From: Leguminivora glycinivorella
Lineage: Eukaryota; Arthropoda; Insecta; Lepidoptera; Tortricidae
Direction: 5' to 3'
Length of the DNA: 64,000 bases
Assembly (NCBI RefSeq): GCF_023078275.1
Contig: NC_062971.1
Span: forward strand, 8,866,001 to 8,930,000
The position numbers and the translations under genes were made by a program. The notes below the pieces were generated by a model, which was not told where the DNA came from, made no database searches, and saw only the letters and a list, made by a program, of their open reading frames with translations. Positions 44,869-56,179 of the stretch are shown here, piece by piece (positions within the stretch are counted from its first letter, which is position 1; the number at the start of each line of letters is the position of its first letter).

Positions 44869-45050
44869 GGGCCACTTGCACCAACTAGGGTTAAGCCAAC
44901 TAACACCGGGTTAACCGCTAACACGGGGTTAAACTAATAATTTGTGTTGCACCATTAAAGTTTAGGGTTTAACTCTGGGTTAAATTGTTAAATATTTAAC
45001 CCGCCGACGACGCAGGGTTAAATCGCTAACTCTGGGTTAGTACTAGTAAA

Positions 45051-46623
45051 ATGGCGCACAATTTGGAAATTTCTTTGACGTGTTGTCGGAGAGAACAAAT
45101 AAATATGATCAACGACTTATTATTATTTTCTGACGACGATGAAGAAATCATAGAATATATCAGCACGGATTTTTACGACCGAAGAATCGCAGAACGTACC
45201 GATTACTTTAATACACATAGAGATAAAGAGTTTCACAGAAGGTTTCGATTAGAAAAACACAGTGTCGCATTTTTATTGAATAAAATCAAACACAGATTGC
45301 AATACGTAAATCCCAATATCAGGTAAGTAAAGACGTTTTCACCACACCAACTGGTAAAGGCTTACTTTGCTGATTTCATTTAGTTTGATGTTTTAGGTAT
45401 AGTCAGTATTTTGTTCGTGTTGGTGTGGTGAGAAATTTTGTGTTTCTCTACTACCTATATTTTGTGTTTCGCCTGCTCGGGTATCAATATTGGCACGTTC
45501 GGTTAAACAACAATTTTGGCCCCTTGTAAAACAAATAACTATTGTTTTCTGGAACCTACCATATTGAATATAAGTACCTACTCGTATGTTTGTTATGAGT
45601 AGGTAAAATACAAACCTACTATTTTATTTTCAGTGAAGCCTTGTCACCTATGAATCAATTACTATGCACACTACGATATTTTGCCACTGGAAGTCAACTT
45701 GTGACTTGCGGAGATTTCATTGGTGTGCACGAATCGACCGCATGTAGAACAATTCATAAAGTAACAGATGCCATAGCCCGGTTGTACCCAGAATTCATAG
45801 TTATGCCTCGCACAGAAGAAGAGCTAAGACAAGCTGCAATGAAATTTTATCAAATTGCTCGGTTTCCACGTGCTATTGGAGCTGTAGACTGCACTCATGT
45901 ACGAACGAAATCTCCAGGTATTTACCTCTATTCTCTACTTCAATCGCCCATATAAAAGTTTAGACATTACATATATTATGATGGACAGGTACTTAAAACC
46001 AGAGTTGAAATTTGTTATTAATTATTTTAGGAGGAGAAACTGCAGAGATATATCGGAACAGGAAGGGTTACTTTTCAATGAACACCCAAGCCATCTGTTC
46101 TGCTGATCTACTGTTTACCGATGTTGTTGCACGCTGGCATGGGTCTGCACACGATTCTCACATTTGGGATAATAGTAATCAACGCAGACATTTTCTTCAA
46201 GGAACATATGGAAATTACTGTCTGCTTGGTGATTCGGGATATGCACAAACGCCATTTATGATGACACCTCTCGGAAATGTGACATCTCCTAGTCAATCTC
46301 TATATAACGAGTCACAGATCAGAACTAGGAATGTTATCGAGCGTACCTTTGGTATTTGGAAGCGAAGATTTCCTATTGTTAGCAGAGGTATTCAAGTCCA
46401 TTTAAGCAGAGTACCGGGAATAATCATCGCTACATGTGTGTTGCATAATATTGCTCGTCTGCAAAATGATCTTGAACCACCTGTTGACCCAGAATATCCT
46501 CCAATATTGGACAATACATCAGATGAGATTGCAGTGGTGCCTAACAATAGATCGGGTGTAAATACAGCAGGACAGAACGCTCGTCAGGTACTGATTGAGC
46601 AACATTTTGGGAGATTAGCTTAA
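45051..46623 (+). CDS. Harbinger transposase (HARBI1-like, DDE_Tnp_4), three exons
   Basis: Exons 45051-45322, 45634-45917 and 46031-46623, joined by consensus junctions (ATCAG|GTAAGT, TTTTCAG|TGA, CTCCAG|GTATTT, TTTTAG|GAGG), give 382 uninterrupted codons. The length fits HARBI1-like proteins. An N-terminal helix-turn-helix-type region (residues ~60-150, with ESTACRTIHKVTD) precedes the DDE nuclease. Catalytic acidic residues are visible in IGAVDCTHV, GSAHDSHIWD/LLGDSGYA and the final RTRNVIERTFGIWKRRFP. It would cut the element's ends with help from the Myb-like partner. The start ATG is preceded by AAA. No lesion is seen, so this gene may still be functional. Host domesticated HARBI1 is the alternative, but the flanking TIRs argue for a transposon. 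Confidence 0.9.
45338..45545 (+). repeat. MITE fragment inside transposase intron 1
   Basis: TTTTCACCACACCAACTGGT ... GTTCGTGTTGGTGTGGTGA ... GCTCGGGTATCAATATTGGC ... CCCCTTGTAAAACAAATAAC is an internally deleted copy of the element at 56180-56590. Confidence 0.75.
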
Positions 46624-47041
46624 TCAAGTTAAAGTTATTAAATAACGGTCTATCGTTGCAATTATAATAAGGCCTTATGTAAGAACTTTCAGGGTGTAAT
46701 TTCGATTTTCGATGCGCTTATTAAATCTAACATTCAATGGTAGATTTGGTAAGCTCATAGAGTATTACATTACAACGAGTAGTACTTGGAACATTCAAAT
46801 AAAACAAATGTCAATCAAAACAAATATTTTTTTTATTTCAATAATAATTTGAAATGACCTTCCCGAGCGGGGTTCAATGTCTCTATAGTTCGAGTTCCCA
46901 CACGTTGGGGCGATACACGGCTATGCGCGCCAACCTGACGTCAGAACGGCGTGCGGCTTTATAGCAATTGACAAAGTGGGACGTTTTCCCGTGCACAGTC
47001 ACATATAGATCATATAGGTATGAAAGTTGGACGATTAGAGA
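46624..47041. other. Spacer between the two Harbinger genes
   Basis: No gene. A GC-richer patch at 46855-46990 (GCGGGGTTC, CACACGTTGGGGCG, GACGTCAGAACGGCG) of unknown origin. The convergent genes presumably share this as 3' UTR/terminator region. Confidence 0.4.
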
Positions 47042-47473
47042 TTAATAATGCCTCATTTTTTCATTAAATACATATCTCCTCTTCATTTCCTCCATCTCCA
47101 TTTCTCTAAGTTTATCATTATGTAAGTATTTTTTTTTTTGCATCTTCTGCCTCCATTTCTCTCAATGTCTGGTTATGTTCTGCTTGTTTTTGTTGCTCAT
47201 CTAATTGACTCCTAACCAACTCCTTTTGCAGCTCCAGTAACTCAACTTTTTCTGCAGCAAGTAGTTTAAATTTGTCAGCTACAGTCTGTTTATTTTGAGC
47301 ATCTGGTTTCCGTTTTCCTGAAATAAATAAATAGATACTATAGGACAAATAAATTAGGTAGCCTCACCTCCGGATCCATTAAGATTGACTAAGCTGGCCA
47401 GCTGGAGGTGATTCAATTAACGGCCTTATTATTTTTAATTAAAATTTTGATAATATTACTACTTTCATAAAGA

Positions 47474-47828
47474 TAGGGTAATTCGCCAGTAACTGGCCAC
47501 CTATTAATAACTAGCCACCTTTAGGTACGTCGCAAAAATGAATTCTGTTTATAAGTGAATAGAACTCATTTTAGTAAGAGGCGGCCAGTTATTGAAAGGG
47601 TGGCTAGTAGGCAAATCTAGTAACTGGCCATTTTTTGCTTATACTAAATTGAGTTCTCTTCACCTTTAAATAGGATTCATTTTAGTATTAAGCGGCCAGT
47701 AACTAAAATGTGGCTAGTTATTGAGTTTTTACTTAATATATACTAAAATGAACTTTGTTAACATATAAATAGAAATCATTTTTAGTGGCCAGTTACTAAA
47801 ATTGGCCAGTTACTGAAGATTTACCCTA
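47474..47828. mobile_element. TIR MITE with repeated AACTGGCCA motifs
   Basis: Ends TAGGGTAATTCGCCAGTAACTGGCC and, in reverse, TAGGGTAAATCTTCAGTAACTGGCC. Inside are at least eight more TGGCCAGTTACT- or TGGCTAGTTAT-like motifs. It lies in an intron of the Myb-like gene. Same architecture as 40209-41292. Confidence 0.72.
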
Positions 47829-48399
47829 CATTTGATTTCCTACAATCACATTAACTCTACTACTAGAGTACTAACTTTAGTGCCTATATATTATATTATA
47901 AAGACAAACAATACTCACGAGTCAATAAATGGTGTGGCTTTTTCTTCAAATTCGCTCTGTCATTAGTAAAATATGTCTCATCCTGGCAATCAACTTGATC
48001 TGGATTCTCTTGAATAACCGGATCAGTTATTGTAGAAGCTGAAATACATATTAATATTTTAATGTTGTTTGAAATACTATCTAAAAATGAAAAATTAGTA
48101 ATTTGCAAGCTAAGCAATTCTAAATTAAATTCAAGATACTAACCACAATAATATTAGAGAAAAACAATACTCACAAGTCAATAAATTGTGTGTTTTTTTC
48201 TTAGTATTTGTTTTGTCATTAGCAAAATATGTCTCGTTCTGGCAATCATAATTATCTTCAGTTTCTTGCATATAGGAATCCAATAATGTAGAATCTGAAA
48301 TATTAGTATTGAAATGTTGTTTGAAATACCATCAACAATTCAAACCAAATAATTAAAATTAATGGATTTGATTTGTATGTTTTATGTATAGAGTCAGAT

Positions 48400-48665
48400 G
48401 CAGACATGGTAAGACTGGGCCGGAAGGATCCGGTTGCTTTCCATGGGCCTGGCTTGTGGGGCTTGCATAAAAACGCCACAAGCCAGGCCCGTGGGGATCT
48501 ACACAAGTTGAGGCCCAGCTGGCAAACACAACCTCATCTATACTTGTAAGGACAGTTTTGCTCCAGGTAGCACAAAACCGAGGCGAGTGGCAAAGATTGG
48601 AGGAGGCTTACACCCAAAGAGTAGAGAAAGGCTAAGAAGAGAAGAAAGAGAGAAGTAAAATTTTA
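48400..48665 (+). repeat. RTE-like 3' fragment with hairpin in intron
   Basis: The inverted pair GGGCCTGGCTTGTGG and CCACAAGCCAGGCCCGTGG is near 48450-48500. At 48565-48635 a plus-strand frame QNRGEWQRLEEAYTQRVEKG plus stop matches the end of RTE-type LINE proteins. An old retroelement fragment inserted in an intron of the Myb-like gene. Confidence 0.5.
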
Positions 48666-50384
48666 CCTGATCTCATGTTCTGAAGTTCTATTGGTGTAGT
48701 GGTGTAGTTCTATTGTATTACCGGTCCAGCAAGGACTTTGACTTTTTCCAAAACTGGATCATTTTCAATGTTAGGTGGTGGCCCACCTCCTATTAAATAA
48801 TCACACATTAATAATGATAATAAAATATTTGTAATTGGTCATTTATTGAGAGACAATTTATTGTAAGCCCTTTCATTCTGTGTTGTTCAATATGTATCCA
48901 AATAATAATATTAATAGACTTAAAAGAAATAAAGAGATTAATAATAAAATAGTTTTCAAGGCAGCTTGTGATGAAATGAGCTGTGAAATCATTAGTACCT
49001 ACTCCAGAAATGAAAGTCAGTGAGGCTCCTTTTTTCTGACTTGATTCCACAACATACCAACCTGTACCCATAATATTTCTTTTCAAATTTGTATCACTTT
49101 TTCTTGCTTCTTTCTTTAATGCTGCGAACACGAAGTTTCGCTAGCACCTGTATTTGCAGCAACTTTGCCCCAGTCACTACCATACTCTTCAAGGTTTAGC
49201 ACCAAAGTGGCGCTATCCACTGTAAACAAAAAAAAACCGTTTTAAATAGGCAATACAATATTACACCTCTAAATTTAATGCATCGTGATGCGACCCATTT
49301 TAAGTTGTTTAGGAACCGCGATAATAGGTAGTAGTAAGAGCTCACATAGTTAAATTTAGAGTTCATACCTGGAATACCCATCTTCTTGTCAGAGGCAGTC
49401 TTTTTTGCCTTTTTCTTCAGGTTTTTATACGTTTGCTGAAGGCTTTCTAACGTTCGACTAGAACCGGTCGTGGAAGAATTGTATTCCCTCATGACCTCTT
49501 GCCAAGCCTTTTGTTTAAGAAGGAGTTGTGCTCCGTCCGTTTTCTTATTTTCAATTACTTGTTTATGTTTTTCCACCGTACTACACAAAGTAGAAAATCA
49601 CTTTTTGTGAAGTTCGGAGCACGCACACGTGGCTTTTTATCGTTGTCCATTTTACGCTCTTCTTTCAAGACACAAACTGTGAAAACAGGCAGGAGTGCAA
49701 CCGTTCGTCATCAGAGCTGATAAAAACAGTAAACAGTACACAGCGGCATCTCATGACACAAATATAATACGCCTAGACGAAATATCATGCCGTGTTGCTT
49801 TAAAGAAAGATAGTATTACGCCCCATGTTGTGGCGTAAAAGAGATAGACATACATTTCCATTCATCATTCGTTCTTTAATATTTGGCTGGTTTATAGAAC
49901 GGATTGAAAAAGTAATAATGTTGCCTGCTTAAAATAAAAAAACTGTCGGGTTAGCTAACCCTAAGTTAGTTTTCAATGGTGCAACAAAAGATCGGGGTTA
50001 AAATTTTAACGAGTTAACCCCGGGTTTATTAACCCACTATTTATTTAGTTAACCCCTTGTTCCGTGCAAGTGGCCCTAAAGGAGTTTCTTTTGTATTCTC
50101 CCCTCTACCCTCAGAATTCACGAATACTTGAAGGTACGAAGTGGATGAAACCGCTACATGGACTTACTTTATGTCACAAACTTGAAGTTGAGTTGAGATT
50201 GAGCACTTGTGCAATTTTTAAAGAAACCTGTCGAATTTTTAATTAAGATAATTTACTAAAGTCACGTCTCGTACTAAATAAGTAAGTATATATTAAGTTT
50301 ATACATTTCAAAATAAACGTTTTTAGCTATGTATCGTATGTAATTATATATATTTTAAGTCAGGTGTACTCAATCATATTATGA

Positions 50385-50490
50385 TAGTGGCCATGCCTGC
50401 TAAGACGATGGTCCTGGGTTCAAATCCTGGTAAGGGCATTTTTTTGTAAGATGATCACAGATATTTGTTCCTAAGTCATGGAACGGGAGG
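50385..50490 (+). repeat. Truncated tRNA-related SINE
   Basis: GCCTGCTAAGACGATGGTCC, box B GGTTCAAATCCTGG, TAAGGGCATTT and CAGATATTTGTTCCTAAGTCATGGA repeat the start of the SINE at 17952-18175. A more diverged piece lies at 51205-51290. Confidence 0.62.
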
Positions 50491-50910
50491 AATTATTGTG
50501 TGTCAACAATAGTTAATGATCTTAATTTTGGCCATGAATATACAATTTTCAATTAGAATTAACTACCTACTACATAACGTAATCAAAGTTGTTTTCCGAG
50601 TAAGTTTTACCATCGACAATAACTTACCACGGTAAACACGTCTCCGCAGTGCATTTTTAACTTTCTGTATCACCTACGTTTTGAACTCGTCATAATATAC
50701 TGTGTATTAACTCAAAGAATCATATATAGACATCCTCGTTGCACCTACTCATAGGTTCTTTTCAAACCAATGCAGAATATTTGAGGAAGTTCGGCGCCGC
50801 GACAAATTCGTAATGAGGTGGATCCCACCCACACGACGTGTCCCTCGGTCAAACTTCCCCAGAGGAACTCGTCAGATATATTCCCATTTGAAGTTATTCA
50901 GACCAGTGTG

Positions 50911-51059
50911 CGTAGCCGAATGCACAAACGCTCACGATAATATCTCTTTCGTAGCTATATCTATCTCTATCGCTCTTGCATATTGGCGCGACAGAGCCAG
51001 ACTACATTTCTGCGGCGTTTCGGTGGCGTTTCCCGTCGCAGAAATGCCATTCGGCTACG
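50911..51059. repeat. TIR MITE, 149 bp
   Basis: CGTAGCCGAATG at the left is mirrored by CATTCGGCTACG at the right. The interior GC content is higher than the flanks (GCGGCGTTTCGGTGGCGTTT). Frames through it are not genes. Confidence 0.72.
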
Positions 51060-53187
51060 GGGACTGGATCTCATAAATCTTAAATAAAGTAGGTATTGAG
51101 TTTGTGTCATCGATGTTCTAACTTAAACGTAATAAGACTAATAAGTTTGAAACCTAAAAAACTGGAATCTTAAAGACCTTTACGTTCTTGACGTTCTACA
51201 TTATGATGTCTGGCCTAGTGTGTATGGCCCTGTCTGTGAAGCTGATGGTTCCGGGTTCTTCTTGGTAAAGGTATCTATTTGTATGATGACTACGGCCTTA
51301 TTGAGCTGCATTAATTAGAATCTTTACTTTTTTTGTCTTTCGTTCTATACAAAAAATTCAAGAACCTAGGTCTGAAATTAACTTTAAAACATTATATTAT
51401 TATATTTTTTATTCAGAGGGAATTTAGAATTTAGGAACTATTTGGTTTTTACTGTTTTATTTACAAAAAAACATGGTATCCGCGAATCCAGCGATCTTGG
51501 ACATGCACATATATTTCGCTCAATCTTCCGTTCAGTGAGAGATAGAGAGAAGAACCCGAACCTACGGGGTCTATAACGCCATATGAGTTACAATTTACAA
51601 ATACGTTACATTCCTATGTATTATAATTATAAACAGACGGTAGGTTCAAACAAATAAAAATAAGTATTTAACTAAATTAACAGCATAAACACTTTAAGTT
51701 TAAGGTATTCGCTAAGCCGCTAAGTCTTCCGTGACTTTTTAACTAATTAAATAAACCCGGGAATTAAAAGTTTCTCCATATAAATTAAGAACCTTAATTT
51801 TCTCTCTTAAAGTTCTCAGAATTTTCAAGAAATAAAATTAATTATTTTGCATTCTCTAACCTAGGAATTTGACATGGAAACCAGAAAATATGTAGGTACG
51901 AGTTTATTTTTATTTCGATTCGAATTCAGCATGACCTGATTGACAATTTATTTGACAAATAAGAGCGAATGAGGTGATTTTCAGGTGGATATAATAATCA
52001 GAGATCGGAGAGTTGGGCGTCATTTGTATGACGTTTTCGGAATAATGAACCTTATGTTGTTAAAATGACGCCCAGTTGTCCAATCTCTGATAATAATAAA
52101 TAGCAGTACAGGTAACGGATAGCTTTTATTTTATTTTATCATAACCAGTTTAAATATTCCAAAAGTTTTCGAAAGGCATGTTTTTGCCCCTTCTTAAAAA
52201 AAGTGCGACAAAATAAAAAATTAAGAAATTTGAGCTATGCCTTCGACACAGCCGTGAGTTATATAATACCTAAATAATTTAGAAGGTACATCAACATGAC
52301 AGGTACTTATATCCTTTATTGGAAGGACATCATTAATAATATTTTACACATATATTCCGATTTCCGGTAGGTGTAGTATATAATCGAACAATTTGAATCG
52401 GTTTCAGAAGATTATTTTTAGAATGAACGAAAGTGAGATGTCCATTTAGCAAAGTAGGTACTCGTAGGCCTCACTTCTAAGAAGACAAAAGCAAATTAGA
52501 TTTATTATTGGAAACTCATTTTAATTCTGTCCCTACGTATTAAATTACAAGTTGAAAGTAAAATTGAGAAACAAATTAATAAGCTTATTTATTGTACACA
52601 TATTTTTATTACTTGTATGTATTTTAAGTGCTTTATTTTATGTTTATTTTGTATTATATTACTGTACACCCATGATATCACACATGAGCTCTCATTATGA
52701 CATATCACTTCATTTATTTATTTTGGCAATATCAATGTGAAACAAAAAAATAATAAAAAATATTTTTTTGTAAAATAAGAACAACCTAAATTATGTATTA
52801 ATAACATCTCCCCAAAAATGTATAGGATGTTATTAAAGTAGGCATGTACTGTAAAGTACTTGATGAAAATAATGAAACTAATTACACCAATTGCATGTAA
52901 CTATTGTTTTCGTATTTGATTTTAATAATTGTCCTCAATTAATTAACATTTTCAGACTATTTTCTCAACATAAAAAATATATCTACAAGGTACGTACACA
53001 TATTATTTATTATGCAGATTACGCTCCACGACGACGACAAGGCAACGTGTCAATTTGTAAGAGATAAAAAAATGTGGGGCGCGCGAGCGGCACAGCGGCA
53101 GCGGCAACGTGAAGTCAATCATTATAGAAAGGTAGGTATGCGGGCCGCACATTCACCGACTCGGTTATTTCGTCCACATCTTCAACC
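51060..53187. other. Gene-free AT-rich stretch
   Basis: Holds a diverged SINE piece at 51205-51290 and a small hairpin at 51998-52091 (TCAGAGAT.GGA..A.TGGGCGTCATTT arms). Otherwise no supported feature. Confidence 0.45.
51998..52091. repeat. Small hairpin MITE, 94 bp
   Basis: TCAGAGATCGGAGAGTTGGG CGTCATTT at the left pairs with AAATGACGCCCAGTTGTCCA ATCTCTGA at the right. About 35 bp lies between the arms. Confidence 0.6.
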
Positions 53188-53259
53188 GGCTCGTTGGTCT
53201 AGGGGTATGATTTTCGCTTAGGGTGCGAGAGGTCCCGGGTTCAAATCCCGGACGAGCCC
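53188..53259 (+). tRNA. tRNA-Pro (anticodon AGG)
   Basis: A 72-nt cloverleaf without intron. Acceptor stem GGCTCGT/ACGAGCC, box A-type TGGTCTAGGGGTATGA, anticodon loop TTAGGGT giving AGG, and box B GGTTCAAATCCC in the T arm. The first anticodon-stem pair is T-G rather than the usual C-G, a tolerated wobble. It decodes CCU (and CCC after A-to-I). A TTTTT Pol III terminator follows nine bases downstream. All parts look functional, so this is probably a genuine host tRNA gene and not a SINE. Confidence 0.95.
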
Positions 53260-53267
53260 AAACATAA

Positions 53268-53272
53268 TTTTT
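53268..53272 (+). terminator. Pol III terminator of tRNA-Pro
   Basis: Run of five T, followed by another T-rich run, shortly after the tRNA 3' end. Confidence 0.75.
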
Positions 53273-53525
53273 ATTTTTCTTTCTTCCGCCCACGTTTTAA
53301 TTTTGATTCATTTTTCAACCGCGATAAATCTGAACGTTTTTATTTGTATAATTTAATGGTTCCCCGTAAGCCGGAAAAATATGCGGGATAATTGAGCAAC
53401 ATAAGTATCATTAAGCTACGATCTTCCTTGTATAAATATCCTCGAGCGAGTGGGATAATGCCACACATCAATTTTAGTTGAAATGCTCAGCAAAATGTTC
53501 CTTTTGTTTTCTCAGATAATACAGA

Positions 53526-55885
53526 TAGTCATACTAGTTATGAAAAAAAAGCTGCACTTTTAGATGGAAGCAAGCCGCTTTGCATGGTGATAGTAGACAT
53601 CATAGTTAACGATTTTTTCCGAGGATATCGAAATTTCATCCCTTAGGAAGCCGAGCGCAGCGAGGTGTTTTATGAAAATGAAAAAAATTCTATCTTTTTA
53701 TCATATGGTCCGATTTTGACAAATCATATCTCAAATGAAAGATATTGATTAGTGAAACTTAAAAAAAAATTAAAAAAAAATATTGTTCAGAAAAAGTAAC
53801 AAAAAAATTGAAAAATGTAAATTTACGTATCGCATTAAACAACTTCAAAGAATGAATGACAAAATGTAGAATATCGATATACGAGTTTTTTTATATCAAA
53901 GACAGATAAATTCATAATTGAAAACTAAAAACCGCATCGAAATCGGATCAGTAGTTTTTAAGGTACATGTTGCCAAAGTTGGAAAAGTTTAGTTTATATG
54001 ATCACTTTGCAATTCCTTTGCCAGAAAGTCAGAAATAATCTATTTTTCTTAGACATAAAAGTACACAGTGACAGTACACATCAAAATAAAAGTTTTTTTC
54101 TCGAGGATATCATAATTTAAGCCCTTAGAAGGACGAGCGTAGTGAGGACTATTAAAAACTGTTAAAAAAAATTCTATTATTTTTGTGCTTTGTCCGATTT
54201 TGACAAAAAATGTGTCAATTGAAAGGTATTGTTTAATGTAATCGAAAAAAAAATTAAAAAAAAAATTGCAAACAAAAAAAAAACGTGTAAGAAAAAATTA
54301 AAAAAAACTTAAATTTTCGTATCACGCTGAATAACTGCTAAGAACGACAGATAAGATATACAATGTCGATACCTGAGTTTTTAAAATGAAAGACAAATAA
54401 ATTCATAATTATAAACTGAAAACCGAATCGAAATCGGATCAGTAGTTTTTAAGAGACAAGTGGCCAAAGTTGGCTTAGTTTGTTTATATGGTCGCTTTTA
54501 AATTATTCAGCCAAAAAGTCAGAAATAATATATTTTTCTTACAGCTAAGAGTATGCATTGATAGAAGACATCATAATAAATGATTTTCGCTGAGGATATA
54601 AAAATTTCATCCCTTAGGAATCCGAGCGTAGCGAGGTCTGCAACGAAAAACAACAAAAAAACAAGTTTTTTTTTTGGGTGGTCTGATTTTTAGAAAACGT
54701 GTGTCAATTGAAAGAAATTAATTTATGTAACATAAAAAAAAACTTGGTTTTTTGTTGTTTTTCGTTGCAGACCTCGCTACGCTCGGATTCCTAAGGGATG
54801 AAATTTTTATATCCTCAGCGAAAATCATTTATTATGATGTCTTCTATCAATGCATACTCTTAGCTGTAAGAAAAATATATTATTTCTGACTTTTCGGCTG
54901 AATAATTTAAAAGCGACCATATAAACAAACTAAGCCAACTTTGGCAACTTGTATCTTAAAAACTACTGATCCGATTTCGATTCGGTTTTCAGTTTATAAT
55001 TATGAATTTATTTGTCTTTGATTTTAAAAACTCATATATCGACATTGTATATCTTATCTGTCGTTCTTAGCAGTTATTCAGCGTGATACGAAAATTTAAG
55101 GTTTTTTTAATTTTTTCTTACACGTTTTTAGCAATTTTTTTTTTAATTTTTTTTTCGATTACATTAAACAATACCTTTCAATTGACACATTTTTTGTCAA
55201 AATCGGACAAAGCACAAAAATAATAGAATTTTTTTTAACAGTTTTTAATAGTCCTCACTACGCTCGTCCTTCTAAGGGCTTAAATTATGACATCTTCGAG
55301 AAAAAAACTTTTATTTTGATGTGTACTGTCACTGTGTACTTTTATGTCTAAGAAAAATAGATTATTTCTGACTTTCTGGCAAAAGAATTGCAAAGTGATC
55401 ATATAAACTAAACTTTTCCAACTTTGGCAACTTGTACCTTAAAAACTACTGATCCGATTTCGATGCGGTTTTTAGTTTTCAATTATGAATTTATCTGTCT
55501 TTGATATAAAAAAACTCGTATATCGATATTCTACATTTTGTCATTCATTCTTTGAAGTTGTTTAATGCGATACGTAAATTTACATTTTTCAATTTTTTTG
55601 TTACTTTTTCTGAACAATATTTTTTTTTTAATTTTTTTTTAAGTTTCACTAATCAATATCTTTCATTTGAGATACGATTTGTCAAAATCGGACCATATGA
55701 TAAAAAGATAGATTTTTTTTCATTTTCATAAAACACCTCGCTGTGCTCGGCTTCCTAAGGGATGAAATTTCGATATCCTCGGAAAAAATTGTTTACTATG
55801 ATGTTTACTATCACCATGCAAAGCGGCTTGCTTCCATCTAAAAGTGCAGCTTTTGGTCAAAAATTCTCCATAACAAGTATGACTA
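53526..55885. repeat. 2.36 kb inverted repeat with ~1.15 kb arms
   Basis: The left arm (53526-54675) and right arm (54733-55885) are reverse complements over their whole length with scattered differences, separated by only ~57 bp. Each arm is built from tandem, diverged units of about 480 bp. Recurring blocks are GGATAT...CCCTTAGGAAGCCGAGCG.AGCGAGG, GGTCCGATTTTGACAAA and TCGAAATCGGATCAGTAGTT (units near 53600, 54100 and 54590). No transposase and no clear target duplication. It may be a foldback element or an inverted duplication of a tandem repeat. Transcription across it would give a very long double-stranded hairpin. Confidence 0.93.
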
Positions 55886-56179
55886 AGAGTCATGCATGAC
55901 ATTCATAATGGCAAAGGTTACCTAGGTTAGGGCAACGAACCATAATCTGTAAATTTGTCTTCTAATGATATGTCTCACAATTTAAATCGTACAGATAATA
56001 TTTATTTCGATGTAAATTTTAGATAACAATTACAAGTGTGTAGATATAATACCTACATACATAAATACATAATAATGCTTGTCGGATTTTTTGCATTATT
56101 CAAGACTTTAAAATTGTATAGACAGGAATGACCTCATAAAATAAAAGTCATAAATTTATAAGTTATCAAATTAAAAATT

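Larger units (their letters stand above)
47042..49650 (-). pseudogene. Harbinger Myb/SANT-like DNA-binding gene, multi-exon, decayed
   Basis: ATG at 49648-49650 starts MDNDKKPRVRAPNFTKSD. After a one-base shift near 49590 the frame continues VEKHKQVIENKKTDGAQ...AWQEVMREYNSS...LKKKAKK, the Myb/SANT-like domain of Harbinger accessory proteins. Further exons follow. One (about 49210-49060) has a second frameshift and LKKEARKSDTNLKRNIMGTG. GGPPPNIENDPVLEKVK (to about 48667) contains an in-frame TAG near 48717. Two duplicated 120-nt exons lie at 48175-48294 and 47919-48038. A Glu/Lys/Gln-rich coiled-coil-like last exon begins at 47317 (KFKLLAAEKVELLELQKELV), with a poly-A frameshift near 47140. 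The intact protein would bind element ends and aid nuclear import of the transposase. This copy is not functional. Confidence 0.78.
44869..50076. mobile_element. PIF/Harbinger DNA transposon, 5.2 kb, two genes
   Basis: Terminal inverted repeats GGGCCACTTGCAC (left) and GTGCAAGTGGCCC (right). The flanks are TAG (left) and TAA (right), close to the 3-bp TWA duplication of this superfamily. The ends carry many GGGTTAA/TTAACCC motifs (seven or more within 44885-45040, as many at 49950-50060), probable transposase-binding subterminal repeats. A plus-strand transposase and a minus-strand Myb/SANT-like gene converge inside, the standard two-gene Harbinger layout. Several MITE and LINE pieces have inserted into introns. 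Confidence 0.9.

Noticed and set aside
45897..46106. Separate 69-codon gene within the Harbinger transposase
   Set aside because: Reads through intron 2 and out of phase with exon 3; the spliced model explains the region.
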